Assembly (NCBI GenBank): GCA_003024985.2
Contig: PXIH01S0041055.1
Length of the DNA: 10,015 bases
Reading direction: 5' to 3' (one strand)
From: Euperipatoides rowelli
Lineage: Eukaryota > Onychophora > Udeonychophora > Euonychophora > Peripatopsidae
The position numbers and the translations under genes were made by a program. Shown one piece after another: positions 1 through 8,961 of this stretch. Numbering within the stretch: the stretch's first letter is position 1; each line of letters starts with the position of its first letter. The notes below the pieces were generated by a model. The model was not told the DNA's origin and searched no databases. It worked only from the letters and a program-made list of their open reading frames with translations.

Positions 1-1375
1 AAAAATAATAAAAATCCGTTACATTTGACCTTTAAAAATAATAAAAGAAAAATATAAATATGTGTTTTTATTATTCTATATCTTCAAGGAACATGTCTAT
101 GTCACTTAAATATCGTCTAACTACAGTATTTCTCTCAGTAGAGAGAATGTTATTGTGAAAAGATTTATCATCCAGCTTGTTCCCCATTGCATTAAGCAAC
201 CCCTAAACATTTTTAACTTTTGCATCTTTAAACTGATTAGTACACAGAATCAGTATTGCAAAATGCTAAAAACACTCAGCCGTTTATCAATAATTCATGC
301 TCACACAAGTGTGTGCATGCATAAGGCGAAGTATATAGATCAGAGCAGTTTTGTGTTTAATAGTCGATCTCCTTGCTTCACTTAAATTCAAAGTTTTCTC
401 ACTTTTGGAACATTCTGCCAAATTACAGTATATAATGAATCTAAAAAAAGAAAATTACCCATTTGAAAAGAATCCTTCAATGCATGTAGAGTTCCATTTC
501 CACAAACTATATTATCATACTCACCACAACAAAAAAACAATATCTAGCATACTAAACTATTTTTCTGCTAAACCAAAACACGTATCTGTATAGGGAAATA
601 CCACTCTATAACAATGTATATTTTTGAAGATCTAAATCTACCATGACAGTGGTATGATAATCAAGTATGGTTTAAAACAAATAAAAATTCTGCTAATTAT
701 TTAGATTTGATATTTTTTGGTAACAGTCAGCATGGATTTTGTACATTAAGGAAACTAAGATTAAAATACTATCACTGCTAAATATTGAATTAAAAATATA
801 TTGGCATAAAAGTTTTTACTCAGAATATAGAAGGTGCACCTTATACATAAGTCCCCCTATGATTCATTTATTTGAATTTAGAACTTTTAGAAACAAGCTC
901 ATCTATATTTTAAGCAAAACAATTTATAGCAGTATATAATTATATTTAAATTTAGTCTTGTGACTCACCCTGATGACATTATGGGTATGTATTTTGCTAA
1001 CTAAGCAAAAGTAAATAAATCCAACTGAAACTTTAAATAGCCAACTTAAAATAAATAATTGAAATATGGATATTTATTACATTCAATTCATTTAACAAAT
1101 AGTCTCATATCAAAATTTTTAGTGATGGTTAACCGACCCTTTAATTAAAATCAAAATTTATTATCTATATTTTATTTCTAGAGATTATAACCAATTTAAA
1201 TTCTCAGCCTTCCTCTCTGTTTTAGTTTTCTTTCCTTGCATTATTCTCTCGAAGTTATTTTACCAATTTTCCTATTTTTTTTTTATTAATAAATTACTAT
1301 TTAGTTTAAAATTTTATATAAAGTAAAAATCAAAACTATGGAATTACTCATTACTTACATGAGCAGTTTATTTAC
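1..1375. other. PGS1 intron, left part, no gene recognised
   Basis: This is downstream intron sequence of PGS1 on the minus strand, beginning at the donor after 1376. It is AT-rich and interrupted by stops in all frames. Short plus-strand frames at 155-593 and 739-939 show no domain, no biased composition and no splice context, and look like chance. The expected last PGS1 exon was searched for by eye and not seen. Confidence 0.7.
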
Positions 1376-1458
1376 CTTATTAAACTGCTCCTTCAAGTGT
1401 AAGTTATCCGTTACAATCGCTAACTGAACTTCCAAATCACGACGAACAGAACGATAGC
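1376..1458 (-). CDS. PGS1: PGS1 internal exon (downstream): segment after the second HxK motif
   Basis: This short 83-base exon follows a CATTTCTATTTTAG acceptor. Two bases (GC) complete the glycine split with the exon at 6443-6218, then 27 codons follow, ending AATAAG before GTAAAT (phase 0). The peptide runs YRSVRRDLEVQLAIVTDN and continues to a KEQFNK end. The human enzyme, as remembered, has YRSVHRDLEAQIAIVTEN directly after GSPNFG, so both homology and exon joining fit. The other two forward frames of this strand contain stops, leaving only this reading. Its donor opens an intron that continues leftwards. The family normally has a few dozen further residues ending in a hydrophobic LIKNFF-like tail. 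No match to that tail was found between 1 and 1375, so the terminal exon should lie outside the window. Confidence 0.93.
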
Positions 1459-1971
1459 CTAAAATAGAAATGAAGTTTAACAATATATTTATTATAATTT
1501 ACATTGCAACAACAGATTGTTCAATAAACATTTTTAAAGTAGCTATTTTGAAACTTTTAAAGGAATTTGTAAGTCAATACATGAATATTAAAGAAATAGG
1601 CCTACATGGATCATAAAAAAAAGGCAGTGTCAATTATTTAATACTGAAATAATTTTAATGTTTTATTTTCTCAACTATGGCAAGTGTTTTTAAATAATGT
1701 GGGTTTACTGTATTACCTGTATATGATAATAAATTTTGACAGTGAGTTGCACCAGAAATTACAGTAAATCGCAGGATATTCAATTTTTTTTCTCTCTCAC
1801 TAATTTTATTAAAAAGTATCAGCATGTCGTGTTTTACAGGAGTTGAAATCAGAGCAGAATATTTGGTACTGAAAATCTAGTTCCTTATAAGCCAGAAGCC
1901 AATGATGTGATATATAGGATTCAAATTGATGAAATTGGGGGGAGTGACTACTTATGATGAAAATCAGAGAA

Positions 1972-1990
1972 TTTTTTTTTTTTTTTTTTT
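1972..1990. repeat. Poly-T tract (19 T)
   Basis: Nineteen consecutive T in the large PGS1 intron; it reads as poly-A on the gene's strand. A second run of 11 T lies at 2091-2101. No retroelement 3' end could be recognised next to either. Confidence 0.8.
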
Positions 1991-3150
1991 AATGTATGGG
2001 CTTAAGAACCTTTCTGCATTCAATTATTATGTGAATGTTTAGATGTTCAGTCTTCTATGGGATTGAGTTGCAGAATATTAGAAGCTATTGTTTTTTTTTT
2101 TGATTAGTAGTGTTTGAACATAAAAAGAAAATCAGTAAAGTTAACATTATTTATAAAAATGCCTAGATATTTTAGAATAGAAAAATTGATCTAATAAAAG
2201 ATCAAAACAAAGGTGATGTAATTTAAATCTTGTTTGAATAAAACCAACCATATTAACATTTTTTTTTCAGTAATATATTATTGCTAAACAATAGTGAACC
2301 TTACAAACTAGACCATTATAAATTATTAATAATGCAATGGCTTTTATAGTATTTCAAATGTAACTGAAAGAATTCATTAAATGTGCAGTTTCTTTACAAG
2401 CTCAATGATTGGATGGCAGGCTTCCAGTTTATCCAAATGCTCAAAGCAATAAATGTGTATGTTGTATTTACTGTAAGTCATATACACTGCTTTGCGCTGC
2501 TCTTTCATGGGTCCTACTTTTCCTGGGTATGAAAATTGTTTTAAGAATTTCTGAAGATAAGAAACAGTTGTTAATGAGAAGTCTTGCAGTAATCTAGACT
2601 TCCTGAGAATGGAAAAAAATCTTCATGGATGATTTGATCATATTTGATTATTCACTTGCATGATAATGCATAGGCTACCTGCTTATAAAGTAAAAGTGAA
2701 TCTTCAGTCTAAACTTACAGAATTTGAGTGGAAGAGGATTCTTTATCTCCACGCATCAACTCAAGGAATGACCAACTTTCATTTCTTTGGAAATATGAAA
2801 AAGCACAGAATGGAAAGCACTTTCCTGATGATGTGTTTAATTATTAACCTTTTACATAGCTGGTGCATAGTTATTAAAAAAAATTCAGAATAGGCGTCAA
2901 AATGTGATTATGTGGGGGGAAATAATTATACAGTAGATAGTTTTTAAATTGAAAAAGTTTTCTTGTATGCTAAGTTGTAAAAAAACTAATTAATATATAA
3001 CCTTTATATCCTAAATATGTTGATGTAAATAAAATTGCATATTACAAGATGATAAAATCATTTAATTACAGTATTACTAATCAATATATGTTTCTTAGTT
3101 CATAAAAGACAAGATTGACTAAAATAAGTTTGAGAAATTATTAAAACGTT

Positions 3151-3163
3151 GGGGGGGGGAGGG
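3151..3163. repeat. G-rich tract (G9-A-G3)
   Basis: Nine G followed by AGGG stand alone in AT-rich intron sequence, about 200 bases before the hAT relic. No function is apparent. Confidence 0.7.
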
Positions 3164-3354
3164 TGAATATGCAAGTAGAAATTTAAAATCTTTGTATATT
3201 TCATAGCAATAAAACATCATTAGTGTTAGTAGTATCATCAGTGTTAATGTACAGTAAGTATAAGAAACATTTCACCAAATTATAATATACCAAGTAGAAA
3301 GTATTTTGCTAATACAATAGTTCAAATATATTTTAAAATACAAAAGCAAAACTT

Positions 3355-4275
3355 CAAAAATCCCTTGATAAAGCCACTAACATATCTTTAACCACAGATA
3401 TTTGGACAACTACAAATAATATTACAGGCCACTGGCTTTCAATGATTTTGAACAACACAGGGTTATCCTAAGCATCCTTCCTTTTTCAGGCCATCATACA
3501 GGGTACAATCAGTGAAAGTTGAACAATGCACTAGAGGAATATAAGCTCCCAAAAAGCAAAGTTTTTTTTATACTGCAAGATTCTGCAACAAATATGAGGA
3601 ACTTTCATTAAGTGACTCCATATTTTCCTAACAGGCTATAAGGACTATGTTAATGTCAATAGGAATATTGCAAAACACTTCAATTATAATGTTTCAGCAG
3701 TTAAAAAATTAATGGAAATACAGCAGTTAAATTAAAATTAGCATAAATTAATTCAAGATGTATCCACTCATTAGAATTCAATTTATTATAAACTGGCAAG
3801 TGGCAAGAAACATAAAAAGCAAAAAGTTCTAGCAACATATGCTGTGGATAGCAATATTTCACCATTAAGTCCATAGGCCTAATAGCGGAGTCATGTCGAA
3901 AAAAATTGACAAATTCTTGTGTTCATTTGAAGAAATCATTAAAGAAGTTAGTAAAAAAAAGTCTACCACTTCAATCATAATTTCTACAATTTTGACAATT
4001 TATTTTTATCCGAACTGTCCAAAATTATAAATTCACTGGGATTCTCATCACAGTAGAACAACATAAATCATCAAATGAGAAAAGATTTTCCAATAACCCG
4101 GAAAATAAATGTTTGTGTTTATCTTTGATTTAAGATGACATTTCTAAGAAATATGAAAAATAAAATAAAAGATGGGCGTTGGAGCAATGTCAAATAGAGG
4201 ATCTACTTCTCCCAGTTCTACTAAAGATCAAGATACAACAGCCATTACTAAGAATTTTTCAAGTTTGTTTAATTA
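3355..4275 (+). pseudogene. Decayed hAT-superfamily (ZBED-like) transposase
   Basis: Pieces of a hAT transposase core read in order along the plus strand but in changing frames with several stops. A clean stretch from 3361 gives SLDKATNISLTTDIWTT, the conserved Thr-Asp-x-Trp region of the RNase H-like fold. Later fragments read HTGYN (near 3497), DSATNM (near 3583), LIQDVSTH (near 3754), QKVLATYAV (near 3821) and SFEEIIKEVS (near 3926). These correspond to successive conserved blocks of ZBED-type transposases, including the LIQDVPTRWNS-like block. The N-terminal BED zinc finger and the C-terminal hATC dimerisation domain were not found. No terminal inverted repeats or 8-bp target duplication could be tied to it. 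It is antisense to PGS1, inside its 4.76 kb intron, and cannot make transposase. The end positions are approximate. Confidence 0.85.
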
Positions 4276-4291
4276 GCTTCTACTAAGATAG

Positions 4292-4699
4292 TATAACAAA
4301 TTCCTAAGAATCAGAACTGTTACAAAATGATGTTGAAATAACGGCTAAGAACAAGGCTGGCAGTAAAAATACATTTTATTCTGGCTCTATGGCAGGTTGT
4401 AAAAAGGTAAACAAAAAGCCTTGTACTGACAATGGACAGTCAATATACTTTAACGGAGGCAGCTACAGACCTAGAGGGCTGCAAACCCTCTAGCTTACAA
4501 TAAGAAAAATAATGTAAAAACCAAAACCAGACAACTGTTCCTAGAAGGAGCAGCCTCAAATTTGCGTACGTAAGTGCCGTTTCATTTGTATGAGCAATCT
4601 CCCTTTTATATCAAGAGATCACACATACAAATTAATTAATGAAGAATTAATTAATTAGCACGTTCAAGTGAATTTGACGTTTTAATACAATATTTATGT
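4292..4699 (+). repeat. Dispersed direct repeat, copy A (shorter)
   Basis: This segment is clearly the same sequence as 5436-6054 in the same orientation. Both start TATAACAAATTCCTAAGAAT, share long near-identical blocks such as AATAACGGCTAAGAACAAGG, and end at a GTTTTAATACAA...ATTTTTATG-like tail. Copy A lacks about 155 bases found in the other copy (break near 4587) and about 40 bases near 4676. It abuts the hAT transposase relic on its left. No coding frame survives in both copies, no terminal inverted repeats were seen, and the family is not recognised. The strand given is arbitrary. Confidence 0.85.
4471..4493. repeat. Hairpin in repeat copy A
   Basis: CTAGAGGG at 4471-4478 and CCCTCTAG at 4486-4493 form a perfect 8-bp inverted repeat around a 7-base loop, CTGCAAA. 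The same stem and loop occurs unchanged in copy B. Confidence 0.85.
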
Positions 4700-5435
4700 G
4701 CATAATGCCACCTAAATGCCTTATAATAAAATAATTATACCATGAAATAACTCAGTTGTCACTTGAACACACCAATTAATAAATAATAAAATAAAATAAT
4801 TATGACAGCTCATCATACTCTCCCCTCCCCCCCCCCCCCCCCCCCCCCCCCACTGAAAAAAATTGAATTCCAAATTTCCATGTACAATAGGTAGAAAATA
4901 AAAGGCATGCAGCTCTAAAAAAAAACCTAGATTGACACGCCCTCTTTTTTTTTTATACAAGAAAATCTAGAACGTTCAAATTAATGTTCTCCAAGGTAGG
5001 GTCAAAGAGCAGAGTGATTCACTGCACAGCAGCGCTGGAAAAGTTCATGCAACTTTAAAGCAGGAAATAAAAGGAGGAAGTCCTGTCCACAATGTTTTAG
5101 ATTAGGAAAGGGTACAAAACTCTCCCTATCAGGTGCTGACTCGATGTACATAGGGCTTTCCCCTTTGTCAATTACATGAGTTGGTGAGCCATTATGACAT
5201 TTCCTCCATGTCAAATGTCCTCAACTCAGCTCTCCTCAGACAGAGATCAAAACATAGAATAATATTTTTGTCTGAGTGTCAAACGAAGACACTTTGGCAT
5301 AAGAAAAAAAAAACAGCTGCAACAACCTATGATTCCTTATTTCAATACCAGACGAGGAGTAGGCTGTCACTCTCTCCATGGTCCAGCCTAAATTCCCGAA
5401 AGTTTAGTCTTTCAAATTCCCCGTCAGGAAGCCAC
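4700..5435. other. Segment between the two direct repeats, unidentified
   Basis: It contains the poly-C tract and then a stretch (about 4985-5430) that is richer in G and C than the rest of the intron. Frames of 70 residues on minus (5002-5214) and 97 residues on plus (5181-5474) occupy it. Neither shows a recognisable domain, and the plus-strand frame runs into repeat copy B. The stretch is probably another old repeat. Confidence 0.5.
4827..4851. repeat. Poly-C homopolymer (25 C)
   Basis: An unbroken run of 25 C, preceded by TCCCCT, in an otherwise AT-rich intron. On the other strand it is poly-G and could form a quadruplex. A minus-strand reading frame across it encodes only a glycine run and is an artefact. 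The exact length may be a sequencing or assembly estimate. Confidence 0.9.
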
Positions 5436-6054
5436 TATAACAAATTCCTAAGAATCGGAACTGTTACCAAATGATGTTGAAATAACGGCTAAGAACAAGG
5501 CTGGCAAGTAAAAATATTTTTTATTCTGGTTCTATGGCTGGTTGTAAAAAGGTAAACAAAAAGCCTCGTATTGACAATGGACAGTAAAGATACTGTAATG
5601 GAGGCAACTACGGACCTAGAGGGCTGCAAACCCTCTAGCTTACAGCAAAAAAATAAAGTAAAAACCAAAACCAGACAACTGTTCGCTAGAGTGCAGCAGC
5701 CTCTAATATGCGAATGTAAGCGCCATTTTATTTATTTGAAAGCCTTTCTTCTTTTTCAGAATATACAAAGATACAGAAAAAAAAACCAAAAGGGGAAGAC
5801 CTAGGTCTTATTACAAAATTAATAACATAAAACAAACAAACACACAAAATACACATAAACAAGCAATAAACAACATTATATACAGTTTATGAGCAAACAT
5901 GAAAAACGCTCTTTTATATCACGGGGAGATCGCACATACAAATTAACAAATGAATAATTAATTAATTAGCATGTTCAAGTTAATTTGAATATTTCAAGAG
6001 ATAATAATAGAGTCAACAATTTACTACGTCGTTTTAATACAACATTTTTATGAT
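5436..6054 (+). repeat. Dispersed direct repeat, copy B (longer)
   Basis: This is the longer copy of the element also at 4292-4699, starting 1144 bases downstream of it. It carries two stretches absent from copy A. One is about 5732-5886, A/C-rich with AAACAAACAAACACACAAAA-like simple sequence. The other is about 5986-6026. A short frame at 5571-5804 opens here, but the equivalent frame in copy A has stops, which argues against a protein. Left and right flanks differ from those of copy A, so the ends given are probably close to the element ends. It may be a non-autonomous transposon or a segment of a larger repeat. Confidence 0.85.
5616..5638. repeat. Hairpin in repeat copy B
   Basis: CTAGAGGG at 5616-5623 pairs perfectly with CCCTCTAG at 5631-5638 around the loop CTGCAAA, identical to copy A although the sequence around it has diverged. 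Confidence 0.85.
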
Positions 6055-6217
6055 TGCTAATCAAAACTATCAGTTGATTTTTAAAATTTAAATAACTGAT
6101 GAAATTATGATGAAAACTTTATTGTATATAAAATTATCAATCTACAGTATATAATATACAATGTACATTACACAAGTCTTTTTTTTTTAAAAAAAAGTAA
6201 AAATAAAAATAGCATAC

Positions 6218-6443
6218 CAAAATTAGGTGATCCAATGAATGACATTGATGGCAAATATTCTTTAGGTAAATAGTACCATAATCCTTTAACATGGAAAGTT
6301 CCCTTGGATTTTACATATTCACGCATTTTAATACGATGAGTTTGGTTAGCACTAATCACTTGTTCAAAAAATAATTTAGCAATATATGTATATGCAGTAG
6401 GAATGCTTCCTGATATTCCCTTGGCTCCAAAAAAGCCATTTAC
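6218..6443 (-). CDS. PGS1: PGS1 internal exon (middle): second HxK catalytic motif
   Basis: This 226-base exon encodes 75 whole codons plus one base. It follows a GTTTATATTTTTAG acceptor (phase 0) and ends TTTTG before GTATGC (phase 1). The protein opens VNGFFGAKGISGSIPTAY, a signature of animal PGS1. It then has TFHVKGLWYYLP at residues 49-60 and ends IGSPNFG, whose glycine codon is split across the intron. H51 and K53 (histidine codon at 6293-6291) are the HxK pair of the second phospholipase-D-type active site. No Asp stands at the classical HxK(x)4D position; as I recall, eukaryotic PGS1 proteins also deviate there, so I do not read this as damage. A T10-A8 run (6179-6196) lies 21 bases past the donor inside the intron. 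There are no stops or frameshifts, so the exon looks functional. Confidence 0.95.
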
Positions 6444-6494
6444 CTAAAAATATAAACAATTTTATACAATTCAGTACAGTAAATCTAATCATAG

Positions 6495-6541
6495 ATAGGC
6501 TATATTTCATTAATTTAATTATATATAGGCTAAATTTAATG
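6495..6541. repeat. Short imperfect tandem/inverted repeat
   Basis: ATAGGCTATATTTCATTAAT and, about 30 bases later, ATAGGCTAAATTTAATGAAT are similar. The TTCATTAA and TTTAATGAA parts are also inverted relative to each other. It lies just inside the PGS1 intron upstream of the exon at 6443. Confidence 0.45.
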
Positions 6542-6814
6542 AATTCCAATAAAGAGTCCTTTAGAGGAAATATTGTTTAACTATAAACATGCAGTTGAAT
6601 TTATAATATTAACCAATGTTTTTATAGACAACAGAGGGTTATTAATTCATTTAGTCATGAGTGTGCCAAGAAATAATGGTGCAAAATCAAATTTATATTT
6701 TACTTTTGGACAAAAAATGACAGACATAAATCTGGTATATTGCATTAAAATTTAAAACCATGATAGCGATGCGTTTGTCCTTTAAATTACTATATAAGTA
6801 TAAACCATAAGTAG

Positions 6815-7400
6815 GTTAATACCACTAATTCTCCTAAACCCTCATTACTAATCCATGACTTTTATAAGTCATTAAAACCTATACCATTATCTATAAAAGG
6901 TAACATTATTCAAACAACCAATTATATTTGTCTATTAGGCATCTACAGCCAACTAAACTTAAAATGGGATCAGCATATACACCATATTATTTCTAAAGTC
7001 AATAAATCCATTTATGTTATTTATAAACTTATATCAATTTGGTGCGGATTCAATACATCTAATACACACCTACTGTATATAACTTTTATCAGATTCATCC
7101 TAGAATATGGTGCACCGGTTGGCATTCATCATTAACTGTTAACCATAGCAACGATCTTGAATCTATTCAAAAGCGAGTTTTAAAAATTCTTAGATCCATT
7201 AACTATGTACAGTAACAATCAAGTTTATTATCATTGAAAATTGAACATTACAACAAAGAAGAATATCACTTATAACTAGTTTCTCTATACAATTCTTTGT
7301 TTCACCAGTATCTATCTCACAATTTTCTGGAGGTCACCAGAAAAACTTCAAGATTGGCCAAATCGCCAAGAATTTATATCAAGGTGCTGAATAATAACCT
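6815..7400 (+). pseudogene. Non-LTR retrotransposon (LINE) fragment: C-terminal end of the reverse transcriptase ORF
   Basis: A frame open from 6815 to about 7120 contains LSIKGNII, LLGIYSQLNLKWDQHIHHI and FILEYGAP. This is the familiar end of Jockey/CR1-like reverse transcriptase ORFs: a target-strand region, then LGV...LxWxxHI and LEYxxPVW. One base appears to be missing near 7120, in the tract coding for PVW. The reading continues one frame over as NDLESIQKRVLKILRS, matching the typical LExIQKRxLKxI block, then meets a stop (TAA at 7212-7214). Weaker similarity to the RR/LY-rich tail continues to about 7400. The endonuclease and RT catalytic FADD-type block are absent, so this is a 5'-truncated dead copy. 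It lies antisense in the 1.2 kb PGS1 intron. The subfamily is not determined. Confidence 0.85.
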
Positions 7401-7404
7401 ATAA

Positions 7405-7520
7405 TTATTTTTTTCTTTCTTTTTTATCCTTTTAAATTATTTGAATTTTTTTCCATATCCTTTCTTTGAGTCAGGAGAAGAAAAAAGAGAGGGAGGGAAG
7501 AAGACAGGAGTGAGGAGTAT
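7405..7520. repeat. Pyrimidine tract followed by purine tract
   Basis: A strand switch occurs just after the LINE fragment. Positions about 7405-7468 are mostly T and C (for example TTTTTTTCTTTCTTTTTTATCC), and about 7471-7520 are almost all A and G (GAAGAAAAAAGAGAGGGAGG). The two halves are roughly complementary but not a perfect stem. The tract may mark the decayed 3' end of the LINE or be simple sequence. Confidence 0.6.
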
Positions 7521-7666
7521 TTAAAACCATCTCAATTCAACATAAAATATACATTTAATAGTACTGTCTTAATCATAATGCAAATAAGGCAGATAATCTA
7601 TCCATCAGAAAATGCCATAAAAAGTAAAAAGTATTGTTAAAAAATACAATTGAAATAAAATTATAC

Positions 7667-7980
7667 CTTAGGTGAGGCCATTAACATATCATAAAAGGAA
7701 GATGAATTATAAAGTACTTCATCCATATAATGTTGAGTTAAATTAAAATAACCAGATGCTAATTTAATTAATGTTCCTGGGGATGCTTGCTGTATTAACT
7801 GTCGAGTTACATGATCATCAGCATGTATCCCAAATGGTCCCATTTGAATAAGAGGAAATATCCAGGTATCAACTGTACTCTTTTTAACCCGTGCCATTTC
7901 ATCGATAGTTTTCTGTCTGTACGATTCATAAAATGTTTGTATTTTTTCTTGAACTTGAGATTTATAATAACTTTTATTAC
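7667..7980 (-). CDS. PGS1: PGS1 internal exon (upstream of the three): linker and start of the second PLD-type half
   Basis: This exon encodes part of the mitochondrial phosphatidylglycerophosphate synthase, which joins CDP-diacylglycerol to glycerol-3-phosphate at the start of cardiolipin synthesis. It begins after a TTTGCATTGTAG acceptor with two bases completing a split codon (phase 1), runs 104 codons without a stop, and ends CCTAAG before GTATAA (phase 0). The first 40 or so residues are a polar, Lys/Gln/Tyr-rich linker. Next come DTWIFPLIQMGPFGIH (DTW at about residues 39-41), SGYFNLTQHYMDEVL and LMASPK. From memory, these align closely with the human PGS1 segments around PLIQMKPFEIQ, GYFNLTQAYMD and LLASPE. 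The reading frame extends upstream of the internal methionine at 7897-7895, so that Met is not the start. The coding for the N-terminal half, including the first HKD motif, must lie upstream, beyond 10015 or in exons not recognised here. Exon identity is based on remembered family sequence, not a search. Confidence 0.93.
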
Positions 7981-8961
7981 CTACAATGCAAATAAAAATT
8001 AGAACATTAAATCTAGAAAAGTATTATTTAAATGAATAAGCATGTCATATTATCAAAAATGTTACAATAATTATTTTTTTAATAATTTACGGTGTATGAC
8101 TAATATTTTTGGACATTGTTCATTTGGAACATTGATGCATTATATTAACTATTCCGTGCAGGAAATTACTATTACCCAAAAAAAAAAAATCAACATCAAT
8201 TTTAAACAGTATAATTAACACAAACAAAAATATCACATTTTAAAAAAAATAAAATTAGCTATATTTTCCTTTATAATCCAGTCAGGAAGAGATGTGGAGA
8301 TAAATCGGAACTTGAATCACCTTTATTAAAACAAAATAAATAGTCATGTCCATCAAAACGATCCAAAATTACATATTTTAATTAAAATGTTTATATTTTA
8401 ATTTTTAAAACTTCTGTATATTTTATTTAGTATTTAAAATTCTAACTAGCCAAACCTAATGATTGTAATCATATATTGACAAGTAAGACGCCCTATGAAA
8501 AACATTTAACCGAAGTCCTAGTTGCTAGTACTGTACTATCTTATGTGAAATGATATTTTGTTTTTATCAATAATAAATTTTGCTAAGCAATCAATATTCA
8601 GGAAAATCCAACTCGATATTTTTTTACATTATGCATTTATTTTTAATTCAAGTCACACAGAAGAAAATGAGATATGGAAACAGAAAATGAGAATAACAAT
8701 AAAAATGTTTATGTGAATGATGAATCTAATTCTACAATGCTTTAGTTAGCAATTACTAATATTAATTGGTTCTAATTGATTTAAAAAAATATAATTATCA
8801 CAAATCCTATAATTGGCTCCAGAAATTAAAAAAAAAAAGAAAAAATTTTGGATATTAAATTAATGCAGAATTTAGTTTAAAATAGAATATTTCGAAGTGC
8901 ACCAACAATATTTTTTCTACAACCGTATTCCAATGTAATTTTACCTTTTAAATACCATATT
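7981..8961. other. PGS1 intron upstream of exon 7980, no gene recognised
   Basis: Sequence upstream of the PGS1 exon at 7980. It is strongly AT-rich, with no frame resembling the earlier part of PGS1 on the minus strand. The acceptor region next to 7980 has a branch-site-like CTAAT and a T-rich tract on the minus strand. Confidence 0.65.

Larger units (their letters stand above)
1459..3354. other. PGS1 large intron, right of the short exon, no gene recognised
   Basis: AT-rich intron with poly-T tracts. The part from about 2400 to 2893 has fewer stops and slightly higher GC than its surroundings. It contains two plus-strand frames, at 2409-2597 (cysteine-rich beginning) and 2660-2893, which could be a worn transposon fragment. 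No family motif was recognised in either, so no product is assigned. Confidence 0.6.

Noticed and set aside
155-939. Three short plus-strand frames at the left end of the window.
   Set aside because: They overlap one another in part, have AT-driven composition, and lack any motif, splice signal or promoter evidence.
969-1000. A 32-base minus-strand segment between an acceptor-like CTTAG and a strong donor AGG/GTGAGT, considered as the next PGS1 exon.
   Set aside because: The encoded LAKYIPIMSS peptide does not resemble the PGS1 C-terminus, and the segment is too short to judge from splice signals alone.
4721-4960. Minus-strand 79-residue frame with a long glycine run.
   Set aside because: The glycines come from the poly-C/poly-G tract, and the rest shows no domain or splice context.
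5571-5804. 77-residue plus-strand frame inside repeat copy B.
   Set aside because: The homologous stretch of copy A has stops, so the frame is not conserved between copies.
7811-8002. Plus-strand 63-residue frame.
   Set aside because: It is antisense over the well-supported PGS1 exon at 7667-7980 and is a shadow frame.
8270-8330. Minus-strand stretch reading KGDSSSDLSPHLFLTGL, considered as an upstream PGS1 exon.
   Set aside because: It does not match the expected region around the first half of PGS1 and meets a stop at once without good splice sites.
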